A stretch of 64,000 nt of DNA from Aggregatilineales bacterium (GCA_030834905.1 JAUQWZ010000011.1:372001-436000), one strand, 5' to 3'; counted from the stretch's first letter, positions 27,356 to 35,951 are shown. The notes: generated from the letters alone by a model not told the origin. Numbers and translations: made by a program.

Positions 27356-27769
27356 CTAATTGACCACGCCAATCGTCAGCAGGATGTTGGCGTAAATCCG
27401 GGATTCGCCGGTGGCGACCACCAAGCCAACTTCCGATCGCCGCGCCAGATCATAGAAGGCGAAGCGCTCAACTTTTTCCAGCGTCAGCCCCGGCAGCGAT
27501 ACCCGAAATTCGGCAAAAATGCCCGGTTCACTGCCATCATTTGGCTGCATGACGTGGGCGGCTTCGACGCGGATCGCCGTCACCAGCGTCTCCAGCACTT
27601 CGGTCGCCGAAACCAGACCGGGGCGCAGATTCAGGTAGACATGTTCCGCCGCCCGGTTGGTGTGGGTGGCAAATGGGAAATTGCCATCGGCAATCAGAAT
27701 CTGGCTGCCGTGTCCCATGCCCCCAAGCGCGCCCAGAATGGTTGGATGAGTGAGAATTGTAGTGAGCAT
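27356..27769 (-). CDS. RbsD/FucU-family sugar mutarotase
   Basis: This 137-residue protein belongs to the RbsD/FucU family, which interconverts ring forms and anomers of ribose or fucose after import. 'HPTILGALGGMGHGSQILIA' with 'DGNFPFATHTNRA' holds the conserved His and Asp, and 'IYANILLTIGV' ends the protein as in FucU. AGAGG precedes the start by about nine bases. It lies just before the operator and rbsA, so it may be read from an upstream promoter together with the dehydrogenase genes or from its own. Confidence 0.9.
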   Translation of the reverse strand: MLTTILTHPTILGALGGMGHGSQILIADGNFPFATHTNRAAEHVYLNLRPGLVSATEVLETLVTAIRVEAAHVMQPNDGSEPGIFAEFRVSLPGLTLEKVERFAFYDLARRSEVGLVVATGESRIYANILLTIGVVN

Positions 27770-27815
27770 CGTATTGACCTCTTTGTTCAGGTTTCAATCA
27801 AGAACGAAAAGCAGA

Positions 27816-28067
27816 TTGAACCACGAAGACACAGAGGACACTAATGGAGAAACTGAACAGAATACGCCTCATTTCCAAACGGACGCCGTAGGGACACGTG
27901 CATACTGCGTATGCTGCATACTGCGTATACTTTGTCGTGTCCGTTCCCTTCAATCAGGCGGCGGACACGATAATATCGTGTCCCTACAATATGCGGCGGT
28001 TTCTAATCAGTTTGTCCATAAGAATCTTATAGAACTTCCCTGGTGTCCTCTATATCTTTGTAGTTCA
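27816..28067. repeat. Composite repeat element with inverted ends
   Basis: The left end (27817-27841, containing GACACAGAGGAC) and the right end (28042-28066, GTGTCCTCTATATC...) are imperfect inverted repeats of about 25 bases with roughly five mismatches. Between them lie the GGACACG unit (27888-27987) and a 16-base tandem duplication (27900-27931). The right end supplies the last codons of the dehydrogenase gene. This layout is that of a miniature non-autonomous element, with no protein inside. The 27770-28064 gap holds nothing else. Confidence 0.5.
27888..27987. repeat. Palindromic repeat, GGACACG family, second full copy
   Basis: Borders are GTAGGGACACG (27888-27898) and CGTGTCCCTAC (27977-27987). 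The inner hairpin is GGACACGATA-A-TATCGTGTCC. It differs from the copy at 2007 by an internal insertion that includes two copies of a 16-base unit beginning GCATACTGCGTAT. Confidence 0.8.
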
Positions 28068-29111
28068 GTTTCCCTTCTCCGGCAGCAGAATGATCTTCTG
28101 GTGCGGAAGCTGGCGCGCCGCGATCTGCGCGAATATCTCAGGCGCAGCCGACAGCGGGAAATGATGCGAAATCATCGCCTCGGTGTTGAGTTCTCCGCTG
28201 CGAACTGCTGCCACCGTCTCTGTCCATTCATGTCCGGGGAACGGCGCTGAGTAGGACATAAAACAGCCGTTGAGCCGCAGTTCCTTACGCATGGTGTCTT
28301 CAATAAACGACATCGGCAGCGCGGCATCCAGCGGCTGGTTGCCGCCAAAGACCACCGAACCGCGCGGGCGCGTCACCTGGAGCGTTTGCAGCAGGGTTTG
28401 CGGCGCGCCGGCTGCCTCAACCGCCAGATCGACGCCGCTGCCAGTCAGCTTTTTCACCGCCGCGGGAATGTTATCGCGTTTGGGATTGAGCGTGACGTGC
28501 GCTCCGAGTCTGCGGGCAGCGGCAAGGTTTTCATCTGAGATATCGGTGCAGATGATAAGCGCCGCCTTCAGAATGCGCAGCCACTGCACCACCATCAGTC
28601 CAATCGAGCCTGCGCCGAGGACGGCTGCCCGCTGCCCCGCCTTAAAATCGCCAATGTCGAGGATGTGGCGGGCGACGCTCGACGGCTCGATCAGCGCCGC
28701 CGCTTCAAACGACACATCATCCGGCAGGATCAGCGCGTTACGCGCCGGAATCTCGACGTAATCGGCAAACCCGCCCGACTGTCGCGAACCGATGAACGAA
28801 TAGCTGTGGCAGGCGGAATAGCCGCCGCGCTCGCATTCCTCGCACTCGTAACACGGAATCAGCGGGATGACGGCGGCGCGTTTGCCGACCAGTTCCGCGT
28901 CTACCCCTGCCCCAACGGCGGTAATGATCCCGGCGCACTCGTGACCGAGAATCAGCGGGTACATGCGATGCCCGTTGGCATATCGGCTGACATCCGACCC
29001 GCAGATCGACGCCGCTTTCACCTGAAGCAGCACATGCCATTTTTTGGGTGTCGGTGTGGGCACGTCCTGAACCGTCAAAACACCTTTGTCTTCGAGAACC
29101 GCTGCTTTCAT
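28065..29111 (-). CDS. Zinc-dependent medium-chain dehydrogenase (polyol/threonine dehydrogenase type)
   Basis: This 348-residue MDR-family enzyme shows the catalytic zinc region 'SICGSDVSRYANG' and GHE, a structural zinc site with four cysteines ('CYECEECERGGYSAC'), the NAD-binding 'VLGAGSIGLMVVQWL' and a C-terminal half typical of sorbitol, threonine or galactitol-phosphate dehydrogenases. It starts four bases after the kinase stop. In this operon it probably oxidises a polyol or sugar acid derived from the imported sugar. The last two residues and stop lie in the inverted end of a repeat element. Confidence 0.87.
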   Translation of the reverse strand: MKAAVLEDKGVLTVQDVPTPTPKKWHVLLQVKAASICGSDVSRYANGHRMYPLILGHECAGIITAVGAGVDAELVGKRAAVIPLIPCYECEECERGGYSACHSYSFIGSRQSGGFADYVEIPARNALILPDDVSFEAAALIEPSSVARHILDIGDFKAGQRAAVLGAGSIGLMVVQWLRILKAALIICTDISDENLAAARRLGAHVTLNPKRDNIPAAVKKLTGSGVDLAVEAAGAPQTLLQTLQVTRPRGSVVFGGNQPLDAALPMSFIEDTMRKELRLNGCFMSYSAPFPGHEWTETVAAVRSGELNTEAMISHHFPLSAAPEIFAQIAARQLPHQKIILLPEKGN

Positions 29112-29115
29112 TGTT

Positions 29116-30654
29116 TTATCCAGACCCGCATGAATGCGCGCGGGTGATCATAGCAAGCTGGTCAAAATCTGCGAGCAGCCTGCGCGACAGGTTCCGGTAA
29201 AACCCGAACAAATCGTGATAGATGGCATGGCGTTCTGGTGAGGGTTCGTATACCCGTCGCCGGGGCAGCAGCGATTCCACACAGACGCCGATATCGTCAG
29301 TCAAGCCAACAGCGACGGCGGTGAGCGCGTACAGCCCCAGGCTGTGACCGCCCTCGCCGCCGTCGGCGCGGCGGGCGACGACGAAGGGTTTGTTGTAGAC
29401 GTCGGCTTTGATCTGGCACCAGGTGGCGCTGTGGGTCGCCCCGCCGGAACCGAGGAATTCGCTGACACCTACGCCTTTTTCTTCAGCAAGCCGAAGATTA
29501 TCGCACACGGCGAAGGCGCAGCCTTCCATGATGGCGCGCAGCATATCGGCGCGGGTCGTCTTATAGGACAAGCCGAAGAAAACGCCGCGCGCGCTGCTGT
29601 TCCAAAGCGGCGTGCGTTCGCCCGCCATGTAAGGGATAAAAACCAGACCGTTTGCGCCCGGCGCGACCGACTCTGCCTGCGTGCTGAACTGAGCAAAGAC
29701 GCCCGCGTCCGGCAGATCAGCCGCGCCGAGAATATCGCGGAACCAGCCGAGCGCCCCGCCGCCGACCGTCCCGGCTTGCAGCAGATACTGCCCCGGCACG
29801 ACGTGATGCGAGAAGATCAACTGCGGCTCGACCACGACTCGATCCAGGCTGATGGCGAAGCCGCCCGCCTGCCCGCCCTGCTCGTTCGTCTGCCCCAAAC
29901 GGGTGACGCCCGCGCCCAGCGCGCCCGACGCCGCATCCAGACAGCCAGCGATGACCGGAATACCGGCTGGCAGCCCGATCTGCGCGGCGGCGGTCTGGCT
30001 GAGGCTGCCGACAATCTCGGTGCAGCGGCACAGGCGCGGCAGCTTGTCCAGCGGGATACCGATTTGCTCGGCTGCCCCGACATCCCAGCGCTCGCGCGCC
30101 ATGTCAAAGCAGTGGTAGCCATATGCCTGGGTATAGTCGCAGGTGAATTCACCAGTCAGCCGGGCAGCGATAAAGCCCGAGCAGGTCAGAAAGCAGCAGG
30201 TCGAGTCGAAAATCTCCGGCTGACGCCGTTTAAGCCACAGCAGTTTCGGCGTGATATAGGCGGCATCAATCGGGTTGGCATTCAGGTGAACCAGCCGCGC
30301 CGCATCCGGCAGCCCGTTCAGCCGCGCGGCTTCGGCTTCGGCACGCCGATCCAGCCAGATCATGGCTGGCGCAAGCGGGGCGCAGGTCGAATCAACCGGC
30401 AGCAGCGTCCAGCCAACGCCGTCAACGCCAATGCCCGCGATATCGCCCGCGTTGATGCCACCCTTCGCCACCACTTCGCCTACCGTCAGGCAGACCGCCC
30501 GCCACCAGCTTTCGGCGTCGATCTCCGCCCACAGCGGTTCGGGGCGATGCAGGCTGTAGCCCTGCGCCGCCTCAGCGATTACGCGCCCGGTTTCATCCCA
30601 CAGCGCGGTCTTGGTGCTGGACGTGCCGACATCAACCGTCAGGATATATTTCAT
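29116..30654 (-). CDS. FGGY-family carbohydrate kinase (xylulokinase-like)
   Basis: This 512-residue kinase begins with the phosphate-binding 'TVDVGTSSTKTALWDETG'. It has 'GVDGVGWTLLPVD', 'AGCLDAASGALGAG' and the adenosine loop 'FLGSGGATHSATWCQIKADV'. FGGY kinases phosphorylate ketoses or polyols such as xylulose, fuculose or rhamnulose. The ketose made by the isomerase at 21658 or the dehydrogenase next door is the likely substrate. The sequence alone does not choose between them. It follows the aldo/keto reductase gene by 12 bases. Confidence 0.9.
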   Translation of the reverse strand: MKYILTVDVGTSSTKTALWDETGRVIAEAAQGYSLHRPEPLWAEIDAESWWRAVCLTVGEVVAKGGINAGDIAGIGVDGVGWTLLPVDSTCAPLAPAMIWLDRRAEAEAARLNGLPDAARLVHLNANPIDAAYITPKLLWLKRRQPEIFDSTCCFLTCSGFIAARLTGEFTCDYTQAYGYHCFDMARERWDVGAAEQIGIPLDKLPRLCRCTEIVGSLSQTAAAQIGLPAGIPVIAGCLDAASGALGAGVTRLGQTNEQGGQAGGFAISLDRVVVEPQLIFSHHVVPGQYLLQAGTVGGGALGWFRDILGAADLPDAGVFAQFSTQAESVAPGANGLVFIPYMAGERTPLWNSSARGVFFGLSYKTTRADMLRAIMEGCAFAVCDNLRLAEEKGVGVSEFLGSGGATHSATWCQIKADVYNKPFVVARRADGGEGGHSLGLYALTAVAVGLTDDIGVCVESLLPRRRVYEPSPERHAIYHDLFGFYRNLSRRLLADFDQLAMITRAHSCGSG

Positions 30655-30666
30655 AACGCTGTCCGC

Positions 30667-31713
30667 TTATGGGGGCGTGATCTCGCCGCTGACATCCCAC
30701 AATTCCTCCCAGGTCTGCCCGTCTTTCCACAGGAACACCTGCCCTTTAATCAGACGGCAGTTCCGGTCAATGCGGGCAATGGCTGCCATTTCATCGTCCG
30801 TCAGGGGATCGGTGACGGCGGCTTGCAGGTTGCTCAGGTAGTTGCGGCGGCGCGTTGAAAACGGAATCGGCACCTGCCCCCGCTGCACCGCCCACTTGAT
30901 GCAGACGACGGCGGGATGAACGTTGTGGCGTCTGGCAATCTCAACAATGACCGGGTCTTCGGTTGGTGAGGTGTCGGCGTCAGTGCGGTCGCGCTCCGGG
31001 CGGTTGGGCGAGCCGATGGGTGAATAGCCAATCGGCACGATGCCGTTGTCGATCACATACTGGAACAGTTCCGGCTGCTGAAAATGCGGATGCAGTTCCA
31101 TTTCGCTGCAAGCGGGCTTGATTCTGGCGTCGTCCAGCAGCCGCCGAAGCTTGGGGATGGTCACATTCGACGTGCCGATGTGGCGCGCCAGCCCCATTTC
31201 GACCAGCTTCTCAAGCTGCCGCCAGGTCTTCATGTAGTTCTCGTGAATATAAGGCTGGGCGTGAGGATCGCGCGAGGATACATCCACGCCCGGCGCGTGA
31301 TAATTCGGGAAGGGCCAGTGAATCAGATACAGATCGAGGTAATCCATCTGTAGGTTTTTGAGCGACTGCCTGCACGCGGGGATAACATCGGCTTCGTCGT
31401 GCTTATCGTTCCACAGCTTGGACGTGATCCACAGGTCTTCGCGCTTCAGCCCGCTGTCAAAAACCTGGCGCAGCGCCTGCCCGATGAGGTGTTCGTTGCC
31501 GTAAACCGCCGCACAGTCGATGTGACGGTAGCCGACGGCAATCGCGTCTTTCACCGCTTCGGCTATCGTTTCGCCAGAGAAACGATCTGAGCCAAACGTA
31601 CCCAGCCCAACGGCGGGAATCTTCGCGCCGGTGTAGACCGTTCTGAACGGCACGCGCGACGGGTTAACGACGCCTTCCACCGGGGTAAAGGACTGCGGAT
31701 TCTGGCTGTCCAC
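30667..31713 (-). CDS. Aldo/keto reductase
   Basis: This 348-residue single-domain reductase has the AKR tetrad in view: Asp in 'GYRHIDCAAVYGNE', Tyr in the same stretch, Lys in 'ITSKLWNDKH' and His in 'LYLIHWPFP'. 'VPIPFSTRRRNYLSNLQA' binds NADPH. The start is a GTG with GAAGGAGA upstream, inside the end of the LacI gene. It presumably reduces or interconverts a sugar aldehyde in this operon. The specificity cannot be read. Confidence 0.9.
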   Translation of the reverse strand: MDSQNPQSFTPVEGVVNPSRVPFRTVYTGAKIPAVGLGTFGSDRFSGETIAEAVKDAIAVGYRHIDCAAVYGNEHLIGQALRQVFDSGLKREDLWITSKLWNDKHDEADVIPACRQSLKNLQMDYLDLYLIHWPFPNYHAPGVDVSSRDPHAQPYIHENYMKTWRQLEKLVEMGLARHIGTSNVTIPKLRRLLDDARIKPACSEMELHPHFQQPELFQYVIDNGIVPIGYSPIGSPNRPERDRTDADTSPTEDPVIVEIARRHNVHPAVVCIKWAVQRGQVPIPFSTRRRNYLSNLQAAVTDPLTDDEMAAIARIDRNCRLIKGQVFLWKDGQTWEELWDVSGEITPP

Positions 31714-31715
31714 CC

Positions 31716-32729
31716 TTACGTCTCCTTCAGTTGGGGCGCGGCGCTTGACCGGCGTATGATCAGTTGAGTCGGCAGAATGATTTCGCGCGGTTCGGCGGCG
31801 GCTTTGTCCGATAGGCGGTCGAGCAGCAGCCGGGTAGCCTGTCGCCCGATCTCGTAGGCAGGCTGGCGCACAACCGTCAGAAACGGATCGACCAGCATCG
31901 ATTCGGGCAGATCGTCGAACGTCACTACCGAAATGGCTTCCGGCACCGGCAGGTTGGCTTCCCGCAGCGCCCGGAGCGCGCCAACGGCGATGAAGTTGTT
32001 AGCGGCAAAAAACGCCGTCGGCTGAGGCGAAAGTTTCAGCGCCCGCTTCGCCAGACGATAGCCGCTGTCAATCGTGAACTCGCCAAAGTAGGCGACGGCG
32101 GAGTCTGCCAACCCGCGTTCGGCAAGCGCCCGCCGGTAGCCAGCCACCCGGTCGGCGGCGGTCATCACCGCCTCGGGACCGCTTAATGCCGCGATCTGAC
32201 GATGCCCCAGTTCCAGCAGATGCTGGATAAGCTGGTAAGCGCCCTGCTCGGAGTCGCAGTGAACCATGTCCACCTGAGTCCCGGGGATGCGCCGATCAAG
32301 CACGACAAACGGCACCTCGCGCTCGCGCAAAAACGCGATTGAGTCGGGCGAACTGTGCGCGGGAACCAGCAGCACGCCGTCTACCTGCTTCTGCACCAGC
32401 ACATTCAGGTATTCGGCTTCGTCGTCGCGCGATTCGTCGGTATTGCAGAAGATGACGCTGAAGCCCTGCTCGCTGGCGGCATCTTCCACGCCGCGGGCGA
32501 CGGTGGTGAAATAGGGATTGGTGATGTCGGTGATGACCAGCGCCAGAGTGTGGGTCTGCTTGAAGCGCAGGCTGCGCGCCAGCGCGTTGGGGACGTAGCC
32601 GAGTTCGGAGATTGCCTGCTCAACGCGAGCGCGCGTCTCCTTGTGGATATAGCCGGAGTTGTTGATTACCCGCGAGACGGTCATGGGTGAGACGCCCGCG
32701 AGTTTGGCAACGTCATGTATGGTGGACAT
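31716..32729 (-). CDS. LacI-family transcriptional repressor
   Basis: This 337-residue protein has an N-terminal HTH ('TIHDVAKLAGVSPMTVSRV' and the hinge 'ARSLRFKQTHTLALVI') and a periplasmic-binding-like domain ('HLLELGHRQIAALSGP', 'TAFFAANNFIAVGAL', 'VVTFDDLPESMLV'). A palindrome 62 bases upstream of its start suggests autoregulation. Matching palindromes before rbsA and, less perfectly, before the isomerase define a likely regulon. It is the first gene of the lacI-AKR-kinase-dehydrogenase unit. Confidence 0.94.
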   Translation of the reverse strand: MSTIHDVAKLAGVSPMTVSRVINNSGYIHKETRARVEQAISELGYVPNALARSLRFKQTHTLALVITDITNPYFTTVARGVEDAASEQGFSVIFCNTDESRDDEAEYLNVLVQKQVDGVLLVPAHSSPDSIAFLREREVPFVVLDRRIPGTQVDMVHCDSEQGAYQLIQHLLELGHRQIAALSGPEAVMTAADRVAGYRRALAERGLADSAVAYFGEFTIDSGYRLAKRALKLSPQPTAFFAANNFIAVGALRALREANLPVPEAISVVTFDDLPESMLVDPFLTVVRQPAYEIGRQATRLLLDRLSDKAAAEPREIILPTQLIIRRSSAAPQLKET

Positions 32730-32790
32730 AATCAGTGTGAACTCGCAGAGGCAGCCGCCATACTTTTGTACTCAATATGGTAAGGATACC

Positions 32791-32806
32791 ATGTTAAGCA
32801 TAACAT
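32791..32806. promoter_or_regulatory. LacI-type operator before the LacI gene
   Basis: ATGTTA-AGCA-TAACAT is a perfect 6-base inverted repeat. The spacing to the start codon (62 bases) is nearly the same as at rbsA (65 bases), and the flanks are shared (GGTAA on the left, ATCA on the right). Confidence 0.75.
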
Positions 32807-32878
32807 ATCATGCTATTGCCAGCGTGTCAAATAGCCTGAATCAGCCTCAGACGGACGCTGACTCTGCCCACAGGCGGT

Positions 32879-33679
32879 TCATCGCGCGCCAACTGCTATC
32901 AGAATGGCATACAGCAGCCCGTAGATCATCTCCTGAATACCGACATCCCGCGCTCGCGCCGGTCGGTCACTCGCGCGCAGCCCATAAGCCGCCCGCCCCA
33001 ACAGCAGCAGCGGCGCGGCAATCGTTATCCACGAGACAAAGCCGGTGAGCCAGAGTCCCACCACCACCAGCAGCGCCAGCAGTTGGGCAGCGACAGGCAG
33101 CCACACCCGCACATCCTCACCGCGCAGGCTGCGCAGCCGGGCGCGCACGTACAGCAGCGACGGAACCGTTCGCAGTCCCAGCAGCAGCCACAAGAGCGCC
33201 GCCAGTTCGGGCGATCCGCCCGATGCAAGGATTCCCGTAGGCGCGGTCGCGCCGAGCGCCAGCGCGCCGAACACCTCCGGCACCAGCTCGCGCCCTCGAC
33301 CACGCCCCTCGTAAACCAACTGGACGCTGCCCAACAGTCCGGCAATCACCAGCGGCATCCAGAATGGCGCTGCCGCCTGCGACCACGTCAGCAGGAAAAA
33401 CACCAGCGCCAATCCGCCGTAGACCGCCGCGAAGGTTTCCGCCCAGCGGGTGCGTTCGTAGCGCCGCCCTTTCAAGCGGTCTTTGACCACGATCCGCAGC
33501 GGCTGGTGGATCAGAAAAACGCTCAGTGCCGCAAGGCTCAGCCAGAAGCCCGCCCACGAGGGCAGCACCAGCAAGCCGGCGACCATTGGTTCCAGCAAAA
33601 ACCCCCAGCCGCCATGTTCGGCGGGCAGCGCCACGCTGCGATAGCGGCTGGCAGGTTTCGCCCCGGTTCTTTCACCCAT
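32879..33679 (-). CDS. YwiC-like membrane protein
   Basis: This 266-residue membrane protein has seven or eight helices. 'VALPAEHGGWGFLLEPMVAG' near the start is the signature of the YwiC-like family. In Bacillus ywiC lies next to fnr and the nitrate reductase genes, and here it ends a nitrite-respiration cluster. The function is unknown. It follows the NnrS-like gene with stop and start abutting (TGAATG). Confidence 0.85.
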   Translation of the reverse strand: MGERTGAKPASRYRSVALPAEHGGWGFLLEPMVAGLLVLPSWAGFWLSLAALSVFLIHQPLRIVVKDRLKGRRYERTRWAETFAAVYGGLALVFFLLTWSQAAAPFWMPLVIAGLLGSVQLVYEGRGRGRELVPEVFGALALGATAPTGILASGGSPELAALLWLLLGLRTVPSLLYVRARLRSLRGEDVRVWLPVAAQLLALLVVVGLWLTGFVSWITIAAPLLLLGRAAYGLRASDRPARARDVGIQEMIYGLLYAILIAVGAR

Positions 33680-34807
33680 TCACATCACCTGTTGCGCGCT
33701 GTTTCTGGCGCTGACGGCGGCTGGCACGCCGATCATGACGCTGACCGCCACCATGCCCAGAAACAGCAGAATCGCGATTACATTAAAGACGCCGCCCCAC
33801 TGCCGCAGGACAAGCGAAGCCGCAAAGCTGCCAATGATACGGGCGAGCAGCGCGGCGTGCAAAAGGGCAAGCGGCAGGTAAAACATCGAACGATAGCTCA
33901 CCATGCGCGACGTGATCGCCGGAACGATGATCAGGGCGTGCCCGAAGATCATCGAGAAGATGAAGCCGAGCAGCAGCGCGTGCAGCAAAATTTCATACTG
34001 TAAACCCGCCTGCACCGCGCCAAAGGCGACCCCAAAAACGCCGCCCAAACCCAACCAGATATATCCCACCAGCAGGCAAACGGCAATGAACCGGGGCAGC
34101 CCATCGCGCTTGACCGTCTGCCGGGCAATATCATAGCGCAGCAGCCACAGCGCCAGCGCGATTTCACCGATACCGGCAAGACGCACGCCAGCGCCCAGAT
34201 TTATCGTCGTCAGCGCCACGCCAGCGAAGAATACCGCCACCGCCAGCAAAAACAACCGCTTATTTTTCTCGGTCAAGCGGATAATTCGCGAAAGCTCCAG
34301 CCGTTCGCCCACGATGGTCAGCACCAGAAACGCCACCCACCAGTGAACGACGGCAAAGATGGGCTGCCCCGACAGCCAGAGCAGGTTGCCCACCAGCCAG
34401 CAGACCGCGCCCAGACTCATCACCACTGTGTACGACGCCAGATGCCGCCGGACGAGCAGACCAAAGATGACCACCAGCCCGCCGCTGCCGAGGGTGATCA
34501 GCAGTTTCGGCAGCGCCCCCGGCACGCCCAGCGCCAGCAGCAGGCCGCCCACGCCGGTGACCAGCGGCACCAGATAAGCAAAGCCGCTGCGCCTGCTCTG
34601 CGCCGAAAGCGCGACCGCGCGCTCCAGGCTGATGAGCGTGCCCAGCACGCCGCCGATCATCAGCGGACCATGCGCGACAATCGCGCCGGGCAGGACGCCG
34701 GGGAGCAGGACGCCCATCCGAGCCAGCCCTGCCCCCATGGCGATCAACAGCACCAGCGCGATCAGCGCCAGCATCGGCAGCCGCATCACTACCTGCCGGA
34801 TATTCAT
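33680..34807 (-). CDS. NnrS-like multi-pass membrane protein
   Basis: This 375-residue protein has about twelve hydrophobic helices. 'HGPLMIGGVLGTLISLERAV', 'VVHWWVAFLVLTIVGERLEL' and 'LHALLLGFIFSMIFGHALII' carry histidines within helices, as in NnrS, a membrane haem/copper-associated protein of denitrifiers that protects against NO stress. The frame extends 31 codons upstream, but those overlap the cupin gene and look random, so the ATG at 34807 (MNIRQ) is used. It sits between the cupin and YwiC-like genes. Confidence 0.7.
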   Translation of the reverse strand: MNIRQVVMRLPMLALIALVLLIAMGAGLARMGVLLPGVLPGAIVAHGPLMIGGVLGTLISLERAVALSAQSRRSGFAYLVPLVTGVGGLLLALGVPGALPKLLITLGSGGLVVIFGLLVRRHLASYTVVMSLGAVCWLVGNLLWLSGQPIFAVVHWWVAFLVLTIVGERLELSRIIRLTEKNKRLFLLAVAVFFAGVALTTINLGAGVRLAGIGEIALALWLLRYDIARQTVKRDGLPRFIAVCLLVGYIWLGLGGVFGVAFGAVQAGLQYEILLHALLLGFIFSMIFGHALIIVPAITSRMVSYRSMFYLPLALLHAALLARIIGSFAASLVLRQWGGVFNVIAILLFLGMVAVSVMIGVPAAVSARNSAQQVM

Positions 34808-34809
34808 GG

Positions 34810-35136
34810 CTACTTGTCTTTCGGCAGGAGCGCCAGCATCATCACCAGCGGGGTTTCCGCCACAACGCCGTGAACAAGATGGGTTGGCATGAACATCCAC
34901 GCGCCCGCTTTCGCCTGCTTCACGTCCTCGCCCAGGGTGATGGTCGCCTCGCCGCTGATGACGTAGATCATCGCGGGCTGCGTCGCCGTGTGCGGTGACA
35001 GCGCCTGCCCTTTGTCGAAGTTAAACAGCACCATATTGACGTGCTCATTCTTGAGCAGCGTCCGGCTGAGGATGCTGTCGGGCTGAACTTCACCCATCAG
35101 CCTCGACAGATCATCGAAATAAACATATTCGCCCAC
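34810..35136 (-). CDS. Small cupin protein
   Basis: This 108-residue single cupin barrel shows 'MVLFNFDKGQALSPHTATQP', 'IYVISGEATITLGED' and 'MFMPTHLVHGVVAET'. It starts at a GTG four bases after the DUF2249 stop. Metal ligands would be the histidines in these strands. Small cupins are often found in nitrite/NO detoxification clusters, where their role is not settled. Confidence 0.8.
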   Translation of the reverse strand: MGEYVYFDDLSRLMGEVQPDSILSRTLLKNEHVNMVLFNFDKGQALSPHTATQPAMIYVISGEATITLGEDVKQAKAGAWMFMPTHLVHGVVAETPLVMMLALLPKDK

Positions 35137-35139
35137 GGT

Positions 35140-35379
35140 TTAACCTTGTCCGTTCAGTTTCCCAATACGCACGCGCCACACGTCCGGACCCGCTTCGAGA
35201 TAATCCCATTCAAACTGATCGGGGCGCTCGTGCAGGAACTGGTAGTACAGCGGCTTCGGTTCGTGGTCGTTCACCAGCTCAAAAGTTTCGCCCGGCTGGA
35301 GCATATCGAAGGTCTGGAAGATCATCGGATGGCGCTCGCGCGGGGGGATGACTCGAACATCGACGACTTGACTGGACAT
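35140..35379 (-). CDS. DUF2249 protein
   Basis: This 79-residue protein contains the DUF2249 core ('VVDVRVIPPRERHPMIFQTF', 'GETFELVNDHEPKPLYYQFL', 'WRVRIGKL'). The ATG at 35379 has AGGAG seven bases upstream, so the longer frame starting at 35415 is rejected. DUF2249 proteins commonly accompany denitrification and haemerythrin-like genes. The biochemical role is unknown. Confidence 0.85.
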   Translation of the reverse strand: MSSQVVDVRVIPPRERHPMIFQTFDMLQPGETFELVNDHEPKPLYYQFLHERPDQFEWDYLEAGPDVWRVRIGKLNGQG

Positions 35380-35412
35380 GTTAACACTCCTCATCACTAT
35401 TGCGTTGAAAGA

Positions 35413-35507
35413 CAAAAGTCGAAAGTGAAAAGGGAGAAGTACTGAGTACTGAGTGCTGAGTACTGAGCAAACGACTACTTTTCACTTGCTACTTTCAACT
35501 TTCCACT
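35413..35507. repeat. Miniature inverted-repeat stretch with a tandem core
   Basis: AAAGTCGAAAGTGAAAAG on the left and CTTTTCACTTGCTACTTT on the right are near inverted repeats. Between them a TACTGAG-type unit is repeated four times with one variant (35440-35467). It fills most of the 35380-35516 gap and codes for nothing recognisable. Confidence 0.55.
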
Positions 35508-35516
35508 GTTTATCTT

Positions 35517-35951
35517 CTACTCATTCGCCTGCTGCGCGGCTGCGCCCGCAATGGGCTTCACCCGCGACCACACCTGCAAGGCGAACAACACCGCTGCCAG
35601 GAACTCCGCCACCCGCCCTACCATCGCCAGCGCCGCCGCGTCACTACCCACCCAGTAGCCCATGGCGACGGCGAGAACACCGGCGTTGAGCAGCCCGAAT
35701 GCCGCCCAGCCGAAACGCTCGTTGCCATACTTACGCGCCCCGGAAATGCGCGGCAGTATCCACAGGGCAACGCCCATCGCAAGCTGCATCGTCCAGCCCA
35801 GCAGCACGATCTCGACATGCGGGAACAGCAGCCGCCACAGCGTTGGCTCGTAGGGGATGCCCTTGTTCGAGAGCATCAGCGCGCCGAACGTAAAGCCGAT
35901 GCCTAGCTGAATCAGCGCCGCGCGAACGAAGTAAACGGTCTGGCGTGGCAT
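35517..35951 (-). CDS. Four-helix membrane protein, paralogue 1 (haem-copper oxidase subunit I-like)
   Basis: This 144-residue protein has four helices. It shares a pattern with the next upstream gene product: 'HVEIVLLGWTMQLAMGVALW', then Pro-Arg, 'NERFGWAAFGLLNAGVLAVA'. The motif H-x5-G-W-x2-Q-L-x2-G-x4-W resembles small proteins annotated as fragments of haem-copper oxidase subunit I, but too few ligands are present to assert haem binding. AAGGAG inside the end of the upstream gene precedes its start. Confidence 0.6.
   Translation of the reverse strand: MPRQTVYFVRAALIQLGIGFTFGALMLSNKGIPYEPTLWRLLFPHVEIVLLGWTMQLAMGVALWILPRISGARKYGNERFGWAAFGLLNAGVLAVAMGYWVGSDAAALAMVGRVAEFLAAVLFALQVWSRVKPIAGAAAQQANE

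Noticed and set aside
27888..27987. Intrinsic terminator
   Set aside because: The hairpin is strong, but the same unit recurs at 2007 with identical borders and lacks a T-run, so it is better described as a repeat.
29344..30858. 504-codon plus-strand frame opposite the FGGY kinase
   Set aside because: The kinase on the minus strand is complete and motif-rich. This frame shows only Ala/Arg/Gly-rich shadow sequence.
35440..35467. Short tandem TACTGAG units as a possible CRISPR array
   Set aside because: Repeats are 6-7 bases with no spacers and no cas genes. It is a simple tandem core within a miniature inverted-repeat stretch.
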